DNA of 64,000 bases from NCBI RefSeq assembly GCF_014200175.1, contig NZ_JACHBD010000001.1, forward strand, positions 682,001 to 746,000. The letters run 5' to 3'. Both the position numbers and the translations under genes were made by a program. Origin of the DNA: Rhizobium lentis (lineage in GTDB: Bacteria; Pseudomonadota; Alphaproteobacteria; Rhizobiales; Rhizobiaceae). The notes beneath the pieces are model-generated. The model was given only the letters and a program-made list of their open reading frames with translations, was not told the origin of the DNA and ran no database searches. Of this stretch, positions 18,945 to 26,773 are shown piece after piece (the stretch's first letter is position 1; each line of letters opens with the position of its first letter).

Positions 18945-19655
18945 ATGAAATCCGCCGTCAAGGCTCAACAGGCCGAAGACTCCGCCGAAACCGGCGCGCA
19001 GCAGATCCGCGACGCCATTCGCGAGGCGATCGTCGAGCGTAGGCTTTCCCCCGGCACCAAGCTTTCCGAAAGCGATGTCGGCAATCTTTTCAACGTCAGC
19101 CGCACGCTTGCCCGCGCCGCCCTCCAGGCGCTCTCCTATGAGGGTCTCGTCAGCGTTGAGAAGAACCGCGGCGCCTTCGTCGCCTATCCTTCCCCCGACG
19201 AGGCCCGCCAGATCTTTGCCGCCCGCCGCCTGGTCGAGCCGGGCATATTGCGCGAAGCGGCAGCGCGGATCACGCCCGCCGACATCAGCCAGTTGAGACA
19301 GCTTCTGCTGGAGGAAGGCCGACTGATGAGCGAGCGCGGCCAGACGGCGCGGCGCGCCGAGATCAAGGCGTCAGGCGATTTCCATCTGATGCTGGCGGAA
19401 ATCTCCGGCAATGCGATCATGCAGCGCTTCATGGAGGAGCTCGTCGCCCGCTCGTCTCTGGTGATCGCGCTTTACGGCCAGTCGACGGCCTCAAGCTGCG
19501 GCCATTCCGAACATGGCGACATCATCGCGGCGATCGAAACCGACGATCTCGACCGGGCCTGCCAGCTGATGCTGCATCACATCGCCCACATCGAGGCCGA
19601 TCTCGACCTGCGCGAGCGTAAAAGCCTCGGCCTCAAGGAGGCGTTCGAACTCTGA
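18945..19655 (+). CDS. GntR-family transcriptional regulator (FadR/FCD subfamily)
   Basis: This is a 236-residue protein. The winged helix is at about residues 18-85 with LSESDVGNLFNVSRTLARAAL as the recognition region. The C-terminal all-helical FCD domain carries the metal-binding set (Asp/His in SGDFHLMLAEISGN; GHSEHGDIIAAIE; LMLHHIAHIE). ATG 18945 follows AGGGAACAGGAA; an upstream in-frame ATG at 18912 is less well placed. It is divergent from the PotA-like ATPase gene and likely represses that operon until its ligand is present. Confidence 0.9.
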   Translation: MKSAVKAQQAEDSAETGAQQIRDAIREAIVERRLSPGTKLSESDVGNLFNVSRTLARAALQALSYEGLVSVEKNRGAFVAYPSPDEARQIFAARRLVEPGILREAAARITPADISQLRQLLLEEGRLMSERGQTARRAEIKASGDFHLMLAEISGNAIMQRFMEELVARSSLVIALYGQSTASSCGHSEHGDIIAAIETDDLDRACQLMLHHIAHIEADLDLRERKSLGLKEAFEL

Positions 19656-19698
19656 CGGGAGCGCCCGCGCGGCTGCCTTCAGCCACACCGCGCGGCAG

Positions 19699-20112
19699 TC
19701 ACCAGGGCGTCGCCTTCGGCAGGCTGTCCAGAGCCTCAAAAATCTCCTCGGCCGTGCGCGGCTCGCTCGAACGCAGCTTCACCGTTCCGTCACGCCCGAT
19801 CAGGATCAGCCCGAACTCGCCCGACGGCGGCCCCTGCAGCCGCTCTCTTACATCGTCGGCATCAAGCTCCCAGGCATCGTCGAACAGCGAGAAGGCGCCG
19901 CCGCCGGCAATGATGAACACTTCGACATCTTCTTCGATGAGACGCATATGGGCGTTCCGCAACCATTCGTCCTGGATCACGGCGCGATCGTCCTGCGCAT
20001 CGGCGAAGATGATCAGTACCCGCTTGTTGTCGCGAAACTGTTCGAGCGATTGCGGAAGTTCCGGCTCACGCCGCGGTGTGCCGATGATTTCTTGAACGAT
20101 GGATTTCAGCAT
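19699..20112 (-). CDS. DUF4174 domain protein
   Basis: This 137-residue protein has the pattern LEQFRDNKRVLIIFADAQDD, a middle IIAGGGAFSLF and the closing FGLILIGRDGTVKLRSSEP, typical of DUF4174. The fold resembles thioredoxin/peroxiredoxin outer parts without obvious redox cysteines. Function is unknown. It is convergent with the GntR gene. Confidence 0.75.
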   Translation of the reverse strand: MLKSIVQEIIGTPRREPELPQSLEQFRDNKRVLIIFADAQDDRAVIQDEWLRNAHMRLIEEDVEVFIIAGGGAFSLFDDAWELDADDVRERLQGPPSGEFGLILIGRDGTVKLRSSEPRTAEEIFEALDSLPKATPW

Positions 20113-20305
20113 GATGCTATTCCTCGCCCGTCATCTTGCTACGGGCTGTGTCTGTCGCATTTCCAGCGCCCTCGCGAAGAGGCGCAGAGAACGCTGTAAC
20201 GCGCTGAATGACTGAATAATTCCCAATCCAGCTGTGAATTGGGAATATGGAAATAAACGGCTGGGAATAAGGGAGGTTCCGCCGAAACAGAAAAGGAGCG
20301 CAGGC

Positions 20306-20490
20306 CTAAAGCGTGTCGCGATCTTTAGATTCGCTTGTCACGCTTTAGGTCCTTGATTCCAGCATGTCGTAATCGCTTTGCGCGACCTGCTCTAAAGCGC
20401 GTCGCGATCTTTGAGATTCGCTCTTGCGCTTTAGGTGTTTATTTTCTCGCATGCCGTTATCGCGGTCGCACAGTTTTGCGCGATATGCGT
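20306..20490 (+). repeat. Two tandem copies of a rhizobial intergenic repeat
   Basis: Two similar units start at 20306 and 20392 with CTAAAGCGYGTCGCGATCTT, continue to TTGCGCTTTAGGT-like text and end in GCATGYCGTWATCGC. A third relative lies at 32603-32705. Each unit contains imperfect inverted repeats (TAAAGCG with CGCTTTA). The whole 20113-20506 gap holds no gene. Confidence 0.75.
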
Positions 20491-20506
20491 GTCGATCCTT
20501 TGCCTG

Positions 20507-20890
20507 TCAGTCGCGGCTTTGGTCTTCGGCCGCATGCGCCGAAACGGCGACGAGATCCGCCGTTCCGTTGGCGAGAAGACGTTTGCGCACCAGCACGCGC
20601 ATGACGCGTGCCGCCGTCGAGAAGGTCATCTGGTCGAGCGGACCTTCGCCTTCCCACGGCTTGGTCAGCCGCTCGGTGACGGCGCCGACTATATTCATCG
20701 GCACAATGTCGGTGCATTCGCGCATGGCTTCGAAAACGAAGCTGATCGGGATGACCCGTCCTTCGTGGGTCACGATCGGTTCGGTCAATTCACTGTCCCA
20801 TTCCTCGAAGGCGTAAAGTGCTTCGCGGAACAGCTGCTGGAGGGTAAACGGCGCGTGGCCGTCATGAAGTGGCGGCAGGGCATTCATCAT
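20507..20890 (-). CDS. Conserved hypothetical protein
   Basis: This 127-residue soluble protein starts MMNALPPLHDGHAPFTLQQ. AGGAG is placed 6 bases before the ATG, which decides the start over the longer frame to 20920. No known domain was recognised. The acidic, helical profile (LFREALYAFEEWDSELTEP) and lack of signal peptide point to a cytoplasmic protein. Confidence 0.65.
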   Translation of the reverse strand: MMNALPPLHDGHAPFTLQQLFREALYAFEEWDSELTEPIVTHEGRVIPISFVFEAMRECTDIVPMNIVGAVTERLTKPWEGEGPLDQMTFSTAARVMRVLVRKRLLANGTADLVAVSAHAAEDQSRD

Positions 20891-21254
20891 GTCTGTCTCC
20901 TCTTGATGGATTGAAGCCAAGGTCCTCCTGGATCGGTCGGCTTCGGCGCGGGGAACGCAGCTTTTTGCCCCTCGCAGGACCGAATAACATGATTGATTCT
21001 ATAGAGTAACGCGCCTGGGATAAAGCCCATTTCTCCGCCGAAACAGAAGCCGTTTGCTTAACGGTATGAAATTCCTGCATGTTTTAGGCGAAATTTTCTC
21101 AACACCCGGCATTATTGAAAATCCATCCCAGCCGCGCCAGAGCGCTCCGGAACAGGTGCAAAAGGCCGAAAAAACCGTGAAAAATCACGGAACTTTTGCG
21201 GCTGTAATCTGTTTTGTTCCCGCACTTCGCAAAAGTAGATGGGGTTATCAACCA

Positions 21255-21461
21255 ATGACGCAAATCCGTGAACCGGAGCGGCGGGCCAGGGTCCTGCGCG
21301 GCCGCCCCTATAGTCTTGACGAATTCGCCGCCAAATATGGCCTGCGCAGGGAGCAGGCCGAAAGCCTGTTCACCCGTTTCGGACCTTCCTCGATTGAACT
21401 CGATTTGCTGATGGCAGCCAAGCGCCGCGCGCCTGTTCTGCCGGACAGAATTGCCCAATAA
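21255..21461 (+). CDS. Small conserved hypothetical protein (68 aa)
   Basis: The protein reads RGRPYSLDEFAAKYGLRREQ then AESLFTRFGPSSIELDLLMA. This helix-turn-helix-like pattern is loosely reminiscent of DUF3606 small proteins, but the match is weak. The start at 21255 is the first ATG near the coding pattern; upstream frame codons do not look coding. It is followed 20 bases on by a DUF2934 gene in the same direction. Confidence 0.55.
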   Translation: MTQIREPERRARVLRGRPYSLDEFAAKYGLRREQAESLFTRFGPSSIELDLLMAAKRRAPVLPDRIAQ

Positions 21462-21481
21462 CGCCTTTCACGGGAACCGAT

Positions 21482-21724
21482 ATGATGAGCGACAGACGCC
21501 ACGAATGGATCAGCAAGCGGGCCTACGCGATCTGGGAAGAACAGGGCCGCCCTGACGGCCGGGACGACGAACACTGGCGCCAGGCGGTTGCCGAGCGCGA
21601 CGCGCTGGAACGCACGCAGGCCTCGATCGACGGCCGCGAGGTGCTGGTCAAATTCCGTCCGAAGCTGCCACGGCCGGAACTGCCGCGCCAGGATTGGATC
21701 AATCCTTCGACAAAGGTCGGTTGA
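21482..21724 (+). CDS. DUF2934 domain protein
   Basis: This 80-residue protein contains the DUF2934 core IRxRAYxIWEExGRPDGxxxEHWxxA as ISKRAYAIWEEQGRPDG (residues about 10-26) followed by HWRQAV. DUF2934 proteins are small, common in rhizobia and of unknown function. GGGAACCGATATG precedes the start. Confidence 0.8.
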   Translation: MMSDRRHEWISKRAYAIWEEQGRPDGRDDEHWRQAVAERDALERTQASIDGREVLVKFRPKLPRPELPRQDWINPSTKVG

Positions 21725-21827
21725 GGGGGCATACGATTTAACAATCAGCCCAGCCACACGCACCTCAACCAGCGGGGGCTGGGCGCTTCAACCCACATTT
21801 ATTGCCGGAGCAGACGCTGGTGGCCAA

Positions 21828-21869
21828 CCCTCCTCCCTCGAGGCCCCTGCGGGGCACCTCAGGACGAGG
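21828..21869. repeat. Palindromic repeat (CTCGAGGCCCC/GGGGCACCTCAGGA type)
   Basis: This copy of the GGCCCCTGCGGGGCACCTCA element has a second related half at about 21885-21920. Other copies lie at 22291-22333 and 36379-36699. It is intergenic and likely forms an RNA hairpin. Confidence 0.75.
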
Positions 21870-21972
21870 TCGGCCACCCGCAGCCCGAAGGGCGGAGCCT
21901 CGAAGGACGGGGGCAGGCCAATCCAGCGCCGCCCGATTGCTGCCCGTTCACTCCCCATGCTAGCCTGCGGTC

Positions 21973-22269
21973 ATGGAAGTCACCGTCTACATCCTCCACT
22001 GCAGCGACGGCTCATACTATACCGGCCTCACCAAGCAGGAGATTGAGGCGCGTGTCTGGGAGCACAATGCCGGAACCTATGACGGCTACACCTCAAAGCG
22101 CCTCCCCCGTCGAACTCGTCTTACCGAAACCTATGACCGCATCATCAACGCCATCGCCCGCGAGCGGCAGATCAAGGGCTGGTCGCGCCGCAAGAAGGAA
22201 GCGTTGATTGCCTTGGAATACGAGACCTTGCCGGATCTGTCGAAACGCGGACCGGTCAGGGCCGAGTGA
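21973..22269 (+). CDS. GIY-YIG nuclease-superfamily protein (UPF0213-like) with a locally altered frame
   Basis: This 98-residue protein opens VTVYILHCSDGSYYTGLTKQ, the GIY-YIG signature (YIL...YTG), and ends RERQIKGWSRRKKEALIAL, as in the UPF0213/YhbQ-like family. Between GYTSKRLP and TETYDRI the residues read RRTRL. Family members, as I recall, have a hydrophobic VELVF here. The DNA CTCCCCCGTCGAACTCGTCT gives VELV in the neighbouring frame, so an extra C in the run at 22104-22108 and a missing base near 22122 would explain it. The protein is full length despite this. Activity on DNA is unproven. Confidence 0.8.
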   Translation: MEVTVYILHCSDGSYYTGLTKQEIEARVWEHNAGTYDGYTSKRLPRRTRLTETYDRIINAIARERQIKGWSRRKKEALIALEYETLPDLSKRGPVRAE

Positions 22270-22290
22270 GCGGGCGGCCCGGGTGGCCGA

Positions 22291-22333
22291 CCCTCGTCCT
22301 TCGAGGCCCTTGCGGGGCACCTCAGGATGAGGG
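22291..22333. repeat. Palindromic repeat (CCTTCGAGGCCCTTGCGGGG type)
   Basis: A second copy of the element seen at 21828. It sits 20 bases after the GIY-YIG stop and could act as a 3' hairpin. The remaining gap to 22764 holds no gene that I can support. Confidence 0.75.
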
Positions 22334-22764
22334 CGGAGAGAGGCTGCGGCCAGTGCAACCAGAGGGTGGAGAAAGCTGCCCAACCTGTCTCACCGGCGGG
22401 CGGGGAGAGCTTAACGAGTGCCGCTCTCGCGGAGTAATGCTTTCCAAGCCGACCGATGGAAATCTCGCTCTTTAGCCAGGAAGTATCAGTAATGGCACAG
22501 TGCAGCCACTTGCGGGAACGCCAACTGTTCCCGCTCGAAACGCTTCGTCAAGCATATTGGCACAAAGACGGGGGATAAACGCTATCCCCCTCCCCGCCGT
22601 CAACATTGCCGCTCGACACCCTCTTTGCAAAATCGGAAACGGGTAGGAATGAAAACCGACTCATGGCGGAGCGCGGGTTTCATCTCGCCGGGGGGCCGGT
22701 TTCAATGCCAGCCGATGCTGTCATATCGGGGAAAAGACTGAAATCGTCCGCCGGGGCAGACTTG

Positions 22765-22959
22765 TCAGAAAGCCTTGCGTTCCTGGCAAAGCGCCCGATG
22801 GACCTCGGTCCAGAACAGCGCCAGCGGACTGTCGCCGTTGCGTTCGGCAACGAGGGCGCGGATCAAGGCTTCGGAACCTGCCATGTCCTGCCAGCTGGAT
22901 TTCAGGCCTTTGGCGGCCTGTTGGCATTCGGCAATCTCGAATGGTCTCGTGCTGTCCAT
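22765..22959 (-). CDS. Small conserved hypothetical protein (64 aa) divergent from cinR
   Basis: A strong GGAGG lies 6 bases before ATG 22959, which sets the start. The protein begins MDSTRPFEIAECQQAAKGLK and ends LFWTEVHRALCQERKAF; no domain was recognised. It is amphipathic and cytoplasmic. It is divergent from the quorum-sensing regulator cinR and shares its promoter region (22960-23074). Confidence 0.65.
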   Translation of the reverse strand: MDSTRPFEIAECQQAAKGLKSSWQDMAGSEALIRALVAERNGDSPLALFWTEVHRALCQERKAF

Positions 22960-23074
22960 ATGAGGCCTCCCTATGAAGGCGCTAGCAGGTGGTGCCCGGA
23001 TTGTCACTCCCGCATATGTGGGGATGCCTTGTATTTTAGACGGCACTCACGGTAGAATTGAAGCAAGTGGGACG

Positions 23075-23806
23075 ATGGAAATGATCGAGAATACTTACAG
23101 CGACAAGTTCGAATCCGCTTTCGAACAGATCAAGGCTGCGCCCAATGTGGAGGCCGCCATCCGTATTCTCCAGGCGGAATACGGCCTCGATTTCGTCACC
23201 TACCATCTCGCCCAAACCATTGCGAGCAAGATCGATTCCCCCTTCGTGCGCACAACCTACCCGGATGCCTGGGTTTCGCGCTACCTCCTGAACAGCTATG
23301 TGAAGGTCGATCCGATCGTCAAGCAGGGCTTCGAACGCCAGCTGCCGTTCGACTGGAGCGAGGTCGAGCCGACGCCGGAGGCCTATGCCATGCTGGTCGA
23401 CGCCCAGAAGCACGGCATCGGCGGCAACGGCTATTCCATCCCCGTCGCCGACAAGGCGCAGCGCCGCGCGCTGCTGTCAATGAACGCCCGCATTCCGGCC
23501 GAGGAATGGGCCGAACTCGTGCGCCGCTGCCGCAACGAATGGATCGAGATCGCCCATCTGATCCATCGCAAGGCCGTCTATGAGCTCTATGGCGAGAACG
23601 ATCCGGTGCCGACATTGTCGCCACGCGAGATCGAGTGCCTGCACTGGACCGCACTCGGCAAGGATTACAAGGATATCTCGGTGATATTGGGCATTTCAGA
23701 GCACACCACCCGCGACTATCTGAAGACCGCCCGCTTCAAGCTCGGCTGTGCGACGATCTCGGCGGCCGCCTCGCGGGCCGTGCAGCTGCGCATCATCAAT
23801 CCATAG
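23075..23806 (+). CDS. cinR: LuxR-family quorum-sensing regulator CinR
   Basis: This 243-residue protein has an N-terminal autoinducer-binding domain ([35 protein letters not shown], which carries conserved Trp, Tyr and Asp; later PFDWSEV) and a C-terminal LuxR helix-turn-helix ([37 protein letters not shown]). It matches the CinR I know from R. leguminosarum and R. etli. There it binds 3-hydroxy-tetradecenoyl homoserine lactone and activates cinI. The start could also be the ATG two codons later. cinI follows 222 bases downstream. Confidence 0.93.
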   Translation: MEMIENTYSDKFESAFEQIKAAPNVEAAIRILQAEYGLDFVTYHLAQTIASKIDSPFVRTTYPDAWVSRYLLNSYVKVDPIVKQGFERQLPFDWSEVEPTPEAYAMLVDAQKHGIGGNGYSIPVADKAQRRALLSMNARIPAEEWAELVRRCRNEWIEIAHLIHRKAVYELYGENDPVPTLSPREIECLHWTALGKDYKDISVILGISEHTTRDYLKTARFKLGCATISAAASRAVQLRIINP

Positions 23807-23935
23807 CGCATTTCCGTTTCCTCGATCCACGCCCCTGTTTTCGCAAGCGAGATTCAAGAAGACGTGAAGCGTTGCCGCGCTTCAGCGCCTTGCTTGCGCA
23901 GGGCCTAACCCCAATCCTCATACTTTTGGGCTAAT

Positions 23936-23952
23936 CCCCCCATCTGGGGGGG
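23936..23952. promoter_or_regulatory. Inverted repeat in the cinI promoter (candidate CinR box)
   Basis: CCCCCCATCTGGGGGGG is a G/C-pure inverted repeat with a 4-base spacer, 77 bases upstream of cinI. The position fits a lux-box-like activator site upstream of a promoter. CinR, or the repressor PraR known to act at cin promoters, are candidate binders. Confidence 0.5.
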
Positions 23953-24028
23953 CCTATCTGAGGGAATTTCCGATGCGGCCCGCCTGAACCATTGTGCCTT
24001 CCACGAACTGCAAACGCTGGAGGGCAAA

Positions 24029-24694
24029 ATGTTCGTTATCATTCAGGCACATGAGTATCAGAAATACGCTGCCGTACTCGACCAGATGTTCCGCCTGCGC
24101 AAGAAGGTCTTCGCCGATACGCTCGGCTGGGACGTTCCCGTCATCGGCCCCTACGAACGCGACAGCTATGATGCGCTCGCCCCGGCCTATCTCGTCTGGT
24201 GCAACGACAGCCGCACCCGCCTTTACGGCGGCATGCGCCTGATGCCGACGACCGGCCCGACCCTGCTCTACGACGTCTTCCGCGAGACGTTTCCCGCTGC
24301 CGCCGATCTCATTGCTCCCGGCATCTGGGAGGGCACGCGCATGTGCATCGATGAAGAGGCGATCGCCAAGGATTTCGCGAATATCGATGCCAGCCGCGCC
24401 TTTTCGATGATGCTGCTCGCGCTGTGCGAATGCGCACTCGATCACGGCATCCATACGATGATTTCCAACTACGAACCCTATCTTAAGCGCGTCTACAAAC
24501 GCGCAGGCGCCGAAGTGGAAGAACTCGGCCGCGCAGACGGCTACGGCAAGTACCCCGTCTGCTGCGGCGCCTTCGAAGTGTCGGACCGCGTGCTGCGCAG
24601 AATGCGCGCCGCCCTCGGCCTCACCCTACCCCTTTATGTCAGACATGTTCCGGCCCGCTCGGTCGTGACGCAATTCCTGGAGATGGCAGCATGA
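24029..24694 (+). CDS. cinI: Acyl-homoserine-lactone synthase CinI
   Basis: This 221-residue LuxI-family enzyme makes the AHL signal from S-adenosylmethionine and acyl-ACP. Conserved family residues are visible: RLRKKVFADTLGWDVP (Arg, Phe, Trp), ERDSYDALAPAYLVW (Asp), RLYGGMRLMPTTGPTLL (Arg) and GIWEGTRMCID (Glu, Arg). The sequence fits CinI of R. leguminosarum/R. etli, whose product is N-(3-hydroxy-7-cis-tetradecenoyl)-homoserine lactone. It is translationally coupled to cinS (ATGA overlap at 24691-24694). Confidence 0.95.
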   Translation: MFVIIQAHEYQKYAAVLDQMFRLRKKVFADTLGWDVPVIGPYERDSYDALAPAYLVWCNDSRTRLYGGMRLMPTTGPTLLYDVFRETFPAAADLIAPGIWEGTRMCIDEEAIAKDFANIDASRAFSMMLLALCECALDHGIHTMISNYEPYLKRVYKRAGAEVEELGRADGYGKYPVCCGAFEVSDRVLRRMRAALGLTLPLYVRHVPARSVVTQFLEMAA

Positions 24695-24882
24695 ACCGCC
24701 TCGCTGAAACCACAACGCAGAAAGATATCAGCGCCCTGGAGCGCCACGTGCTCGCATCCCGCGACATCGCCACGCAGATAGGAGATCCCTTCCTCTCCTA
24801 TCTGCTCTCGATGGCTCTGTTTACGATTTACGAAAAGAAGGCCCAGCACGAGAACGAGGCACTGAAGAGCAGCTTCCGCTGA
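24691..24882 (+). CDS. cinS: CinS, small antirepressor co-expressed with cinI
   Basis: This 63-residue protein starts MNRLAETTTQKDISALERHV and continues DPFLSYLLSMALFTIYEKKA. Its size, location and ATGA overlap with cinI match CinS of R. leguminosarum, where it sequesters the repressor PraR and so links cinI expression to downstream quorum-sensing systems such as rai and rhi. It has no known enzyme domain. Confidence 0.88.
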   Translation: MNRLAETTTQKDISALERHVLASRDIATQIGDPFLSYLLSMALFTIYEKKAQHENEALKSSFR

Positions 24883-24934
24883 GGGTGCGGTTCCCTCCGC
24901 CCCGCCTGAAGAGGAGCATGGCTCCCGGCGCCTC

Positions 24935-24976
24935 GCGCGCAGCCGCAAAACCTGTCCCCGTTTTGCGGCTGCGCGC
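24935..24976. terminator. 16-bp perfect hairpin between convergent genes
   Basis: GCGCGCAGCCGCAAAA pairs perfectly with TTTTGCGGCTGCGCGC around a 10-base loop. It sits between cinS and the convergent receiver gene and ends 1 base before that gene's stop codon. It probably ends transcription in both directions, although no long T run follows. Confidence 0.65.
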
Positions 24977-24977
24977 A

Positions 24978-25346
24978 TCACGTCATCAAGGAATCGATCG
25001 TCGTAATCAGCGTATCGTGCATATAGGGTTTCGACAGGAAGGCTGCGTTGGCGGGCAGCGCCCTCGGATCGAGCCCCACCATGCCGGAGGTGATGATGAT
25101 GCCGATATTCGGCCGCATCGCCCTCACCCGCTTGGCAAGCTGGATGCCGTCCATCGACCCGGCCATATTGACGTCGGTGAACAGGATATCGACATCCTGC
25201 CGGCCCTGCAGCACCACCATCGCCTCATCGGCATTCGCCGCCTCCAGCGCCACGTGTCCGACATCCTCCAGCACATCGAGGATATTGAACCGGATCAGCG
25301 GTTCATCCTCCACGATGAGCACTACGACCCTGTTCGAAGCCACCAT
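24978..25346 (-). CDS. Stand-alone response-regulator receiver protein
   Basis: This 122-residue single receiver domain has the acidic pair in VLIVEDEPLIRFN, the phospho-acceptor Asp in VDILFTDVNMAG, the Thr/Ser in IIITSGMVG and Lys in FLSKPY. There is no output domain, so it acts through protein contacts, like CheY or Sma0114-type proteins. ATG 25346 has AAGGG about 10 bases upstream; a TTG two codons earlier is possible. No cognate kinase lies nearby. Confidence 0.88.
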   Translation of the reverse strand: MVASNRVVVLIVEDEPLIRFNILDVLEDVGHVALEAANADEAMVVLQGRQDVDILFTDVNMAGSMDGIQLAKRVRAMRPNIGIIITSGMVGLDPRALPANAAFLSKPYMHDTLITTIDSLMT

Positions 25347-25567
25347 CTGCAAACGCCCTTTTCAAGCGGAATCTGATTCGAATAAGTGTACCCCGCGCGC
25401 CAAGGTTCCAGTGCTTTGGCCCGTGAACCATGCTTCATCCACAGATGTTGCCCTGCCCGCTTGTGGCTCCCTGCAATTTGGGCTAGAGCGAACCAATGCT
25501 GCGGGAACCATTGCCCCGGCATCCCGGTGCCGACCTTCGGCACTACGGCGCCGGCCTACGGCGCCAG

Positions 25568-25643
25568 GGGCCTGTAGCTCAATGGTTAGAGCCGGCGGCT
25601 CATAACCGCTTGGTTGGGGGTTCGAGTCCCTCCGGGCCCACCA
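25568..25643 (+). tRNA. tRNA with CAT anticodon, probably tRNA-Ile2 (lysidine type)
   Basis: A 76-base cloverleaf: acceptor GGGCCTG pairs with CGGGCCC, D-arm GCTCAATGGTTAGAGC, anticodon stem GCGG/CCGC with loop CTCATAA, T-loop TTCGAGT and encoded CCA. The anticodon arm plus CTTGGT variable region resembles E. coli ileX more than elongator tRNA-Met, so isoleucine after TilS modification is the better guess. Confidence 0.85.
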
Positions 25644-25903
25644 TTCTAGTTTGCCTGTAGCCGGACGCCAAATCCAACCCACATCAACCTCATATCTGCA
25701 CCTCCTCGAAAAATAGGCGAAAGCAATTGCGGCGGCGCTGGAACAATCTCCTACCCGATCGAGCTCTACGGCGGGATCAGGAGGAATCGGCGCAGGGCTA
25801 CCTGTCGCGAGAGGAGGCTTGCCAGGTGATGGGAATTGGAACCTGAGCTGCCGCTAGACATTATGTGCTTGCCTGACTCGTTCCATTTTGAAGGAGATTT
25901 CAC

Positions 25904-25978
25904 ATGAATAACATAATCTGGCTCGTCGGCGCCGTAGTCATCGTGCTCGCTATCTTGAGCTTCTTCGGCTTCCGTTGA
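25904..25978 (+). CDS. 24-residue single-pass membrane miniprotein
   Basis: An ATG preceded by AAGGAG (7-base gap) opens a 24-codon frame reading MNNIIWLVGAVVIVLAILSF and ending in Gly-Phe-Arg. It is essentially one membrane helix with a polar N-terminus and basic C-terminus. I recall very similar tiny proteins in rhizobial genomes. Function is unknown; it could be a membrane-embedded regulator or a type I toxin-like peptide. Confidence 0.65.
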   Translation: MNNIIWLVGAVVIVLAILSFFGFR

Positions 25979-26467
25979 GTAAGAAGTGCGGCGGCTCCAC
26001 CGCACCATCCGTCAACGCAGGAGCACGCCGCTACGCCGGCGCAGCGTGATATATGGGAGAATAACAGTGACTTAAATGTCTGCTGTCGCACCCACTGTGG
26101 GATCGAGGCTGTCCCAACTCGCGACACCCTTAGATAGTGTCGTGCCCGGCTCATCGCCGGCCAAGCGTCCGTCGCCACCAGTTTGTGCGCCTTGAAAAGT
26201 GCGGGTTCCCCCTCGTAAGGGTGACGAACTGCAGCAAACTTCCCTCGCCTATTCGGCCGCTTACTGCCTCCATCACGAAGACGTAAATCTCACCGACAAC
26301 GGTAGACCAGTTGGAGCGAGCTGATCCCGCTCAATGTTCGAAACATGCTGACTGCCCTCGTTCTCAGCTAGACGTTAGATGGCAGAGCGGCATAGGTCAA
26401 AAGCTGGCATGAAGCCCCTCAAGGCGCGAACCAGCGCTGCTTGGCCCGCGTTCAAATGTACCGCATC

Positions 26468-26572
26468 TCAGGTAGCTACAAAGGTCTTCTTGCCCGAGGT
26501 CAGCCAGCGAATCATTTCGGCTTCGTCGTCGCCGGTGTCCCAGAATTGCGAACCTGTCCCGTGAAAGCCCAC
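26468..26572 (-). pseudogene. Possible C-terminal gene remnant
   Basis: A short open stretch reads GSQFWDTGDDEAEMIRWLTS and ends KTFVAT with a stop. It looks like genuine protein text, but upstream codons in the same frame run into a stop without a good start. It may be the tail of a decayed gene. The rest of 25979-27060 shows no convincing gene apart from the tRNA-like copy. Confidence 0.25.
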
Positions 26573-26697
26573 ATCTCCAGAGCCGGGTCACCATTGGCGC
26601 TCTGGCGGCACCCTTCGAGCAAGGCGTGGCCTGACCCAGCCGGCAAAGCGCGTTATCGAATCGTCCGCTTCAGGAGCAAAGCCGGCCACCGGCGTCA

Positions 26698-26773
26698 GGG
26701 CCCGTAGCTCAATGGTTAGAGCCGGCGGATCATAACCGCTTGGTTGGGGGTTCGAGTCCCTCCGGTTTCACCA
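26698..26773 (+). tRNA. Degenerate second copy of the CAT-anticodon tRNA (probable tRNA pseudogene)
   Basis: This copy matches the 25568 tRNA through the D-, anticodon and T-arms, but the acceptor is damaged. The 3' side reads CGGTTTC against GGGCCCG, giving two G-T pairs and one C-T mismatch. The anticodon loop has C32 changed to A. The encoded CCA is kept. Upstream flanks also resemble each other over about 20 bases, so this looks like a segmental duplication rather than an integration scar. Confidence 0.55.

Noticed and set aside
25568..26773. Integrative element bounded by tRNA and a duplicated attachment site
   Set aside because: No integrase or mobile genes between the two copies, and the second copy includes the 5' half and upstream flank, unlike an att scar that normally copies only the 3' end.
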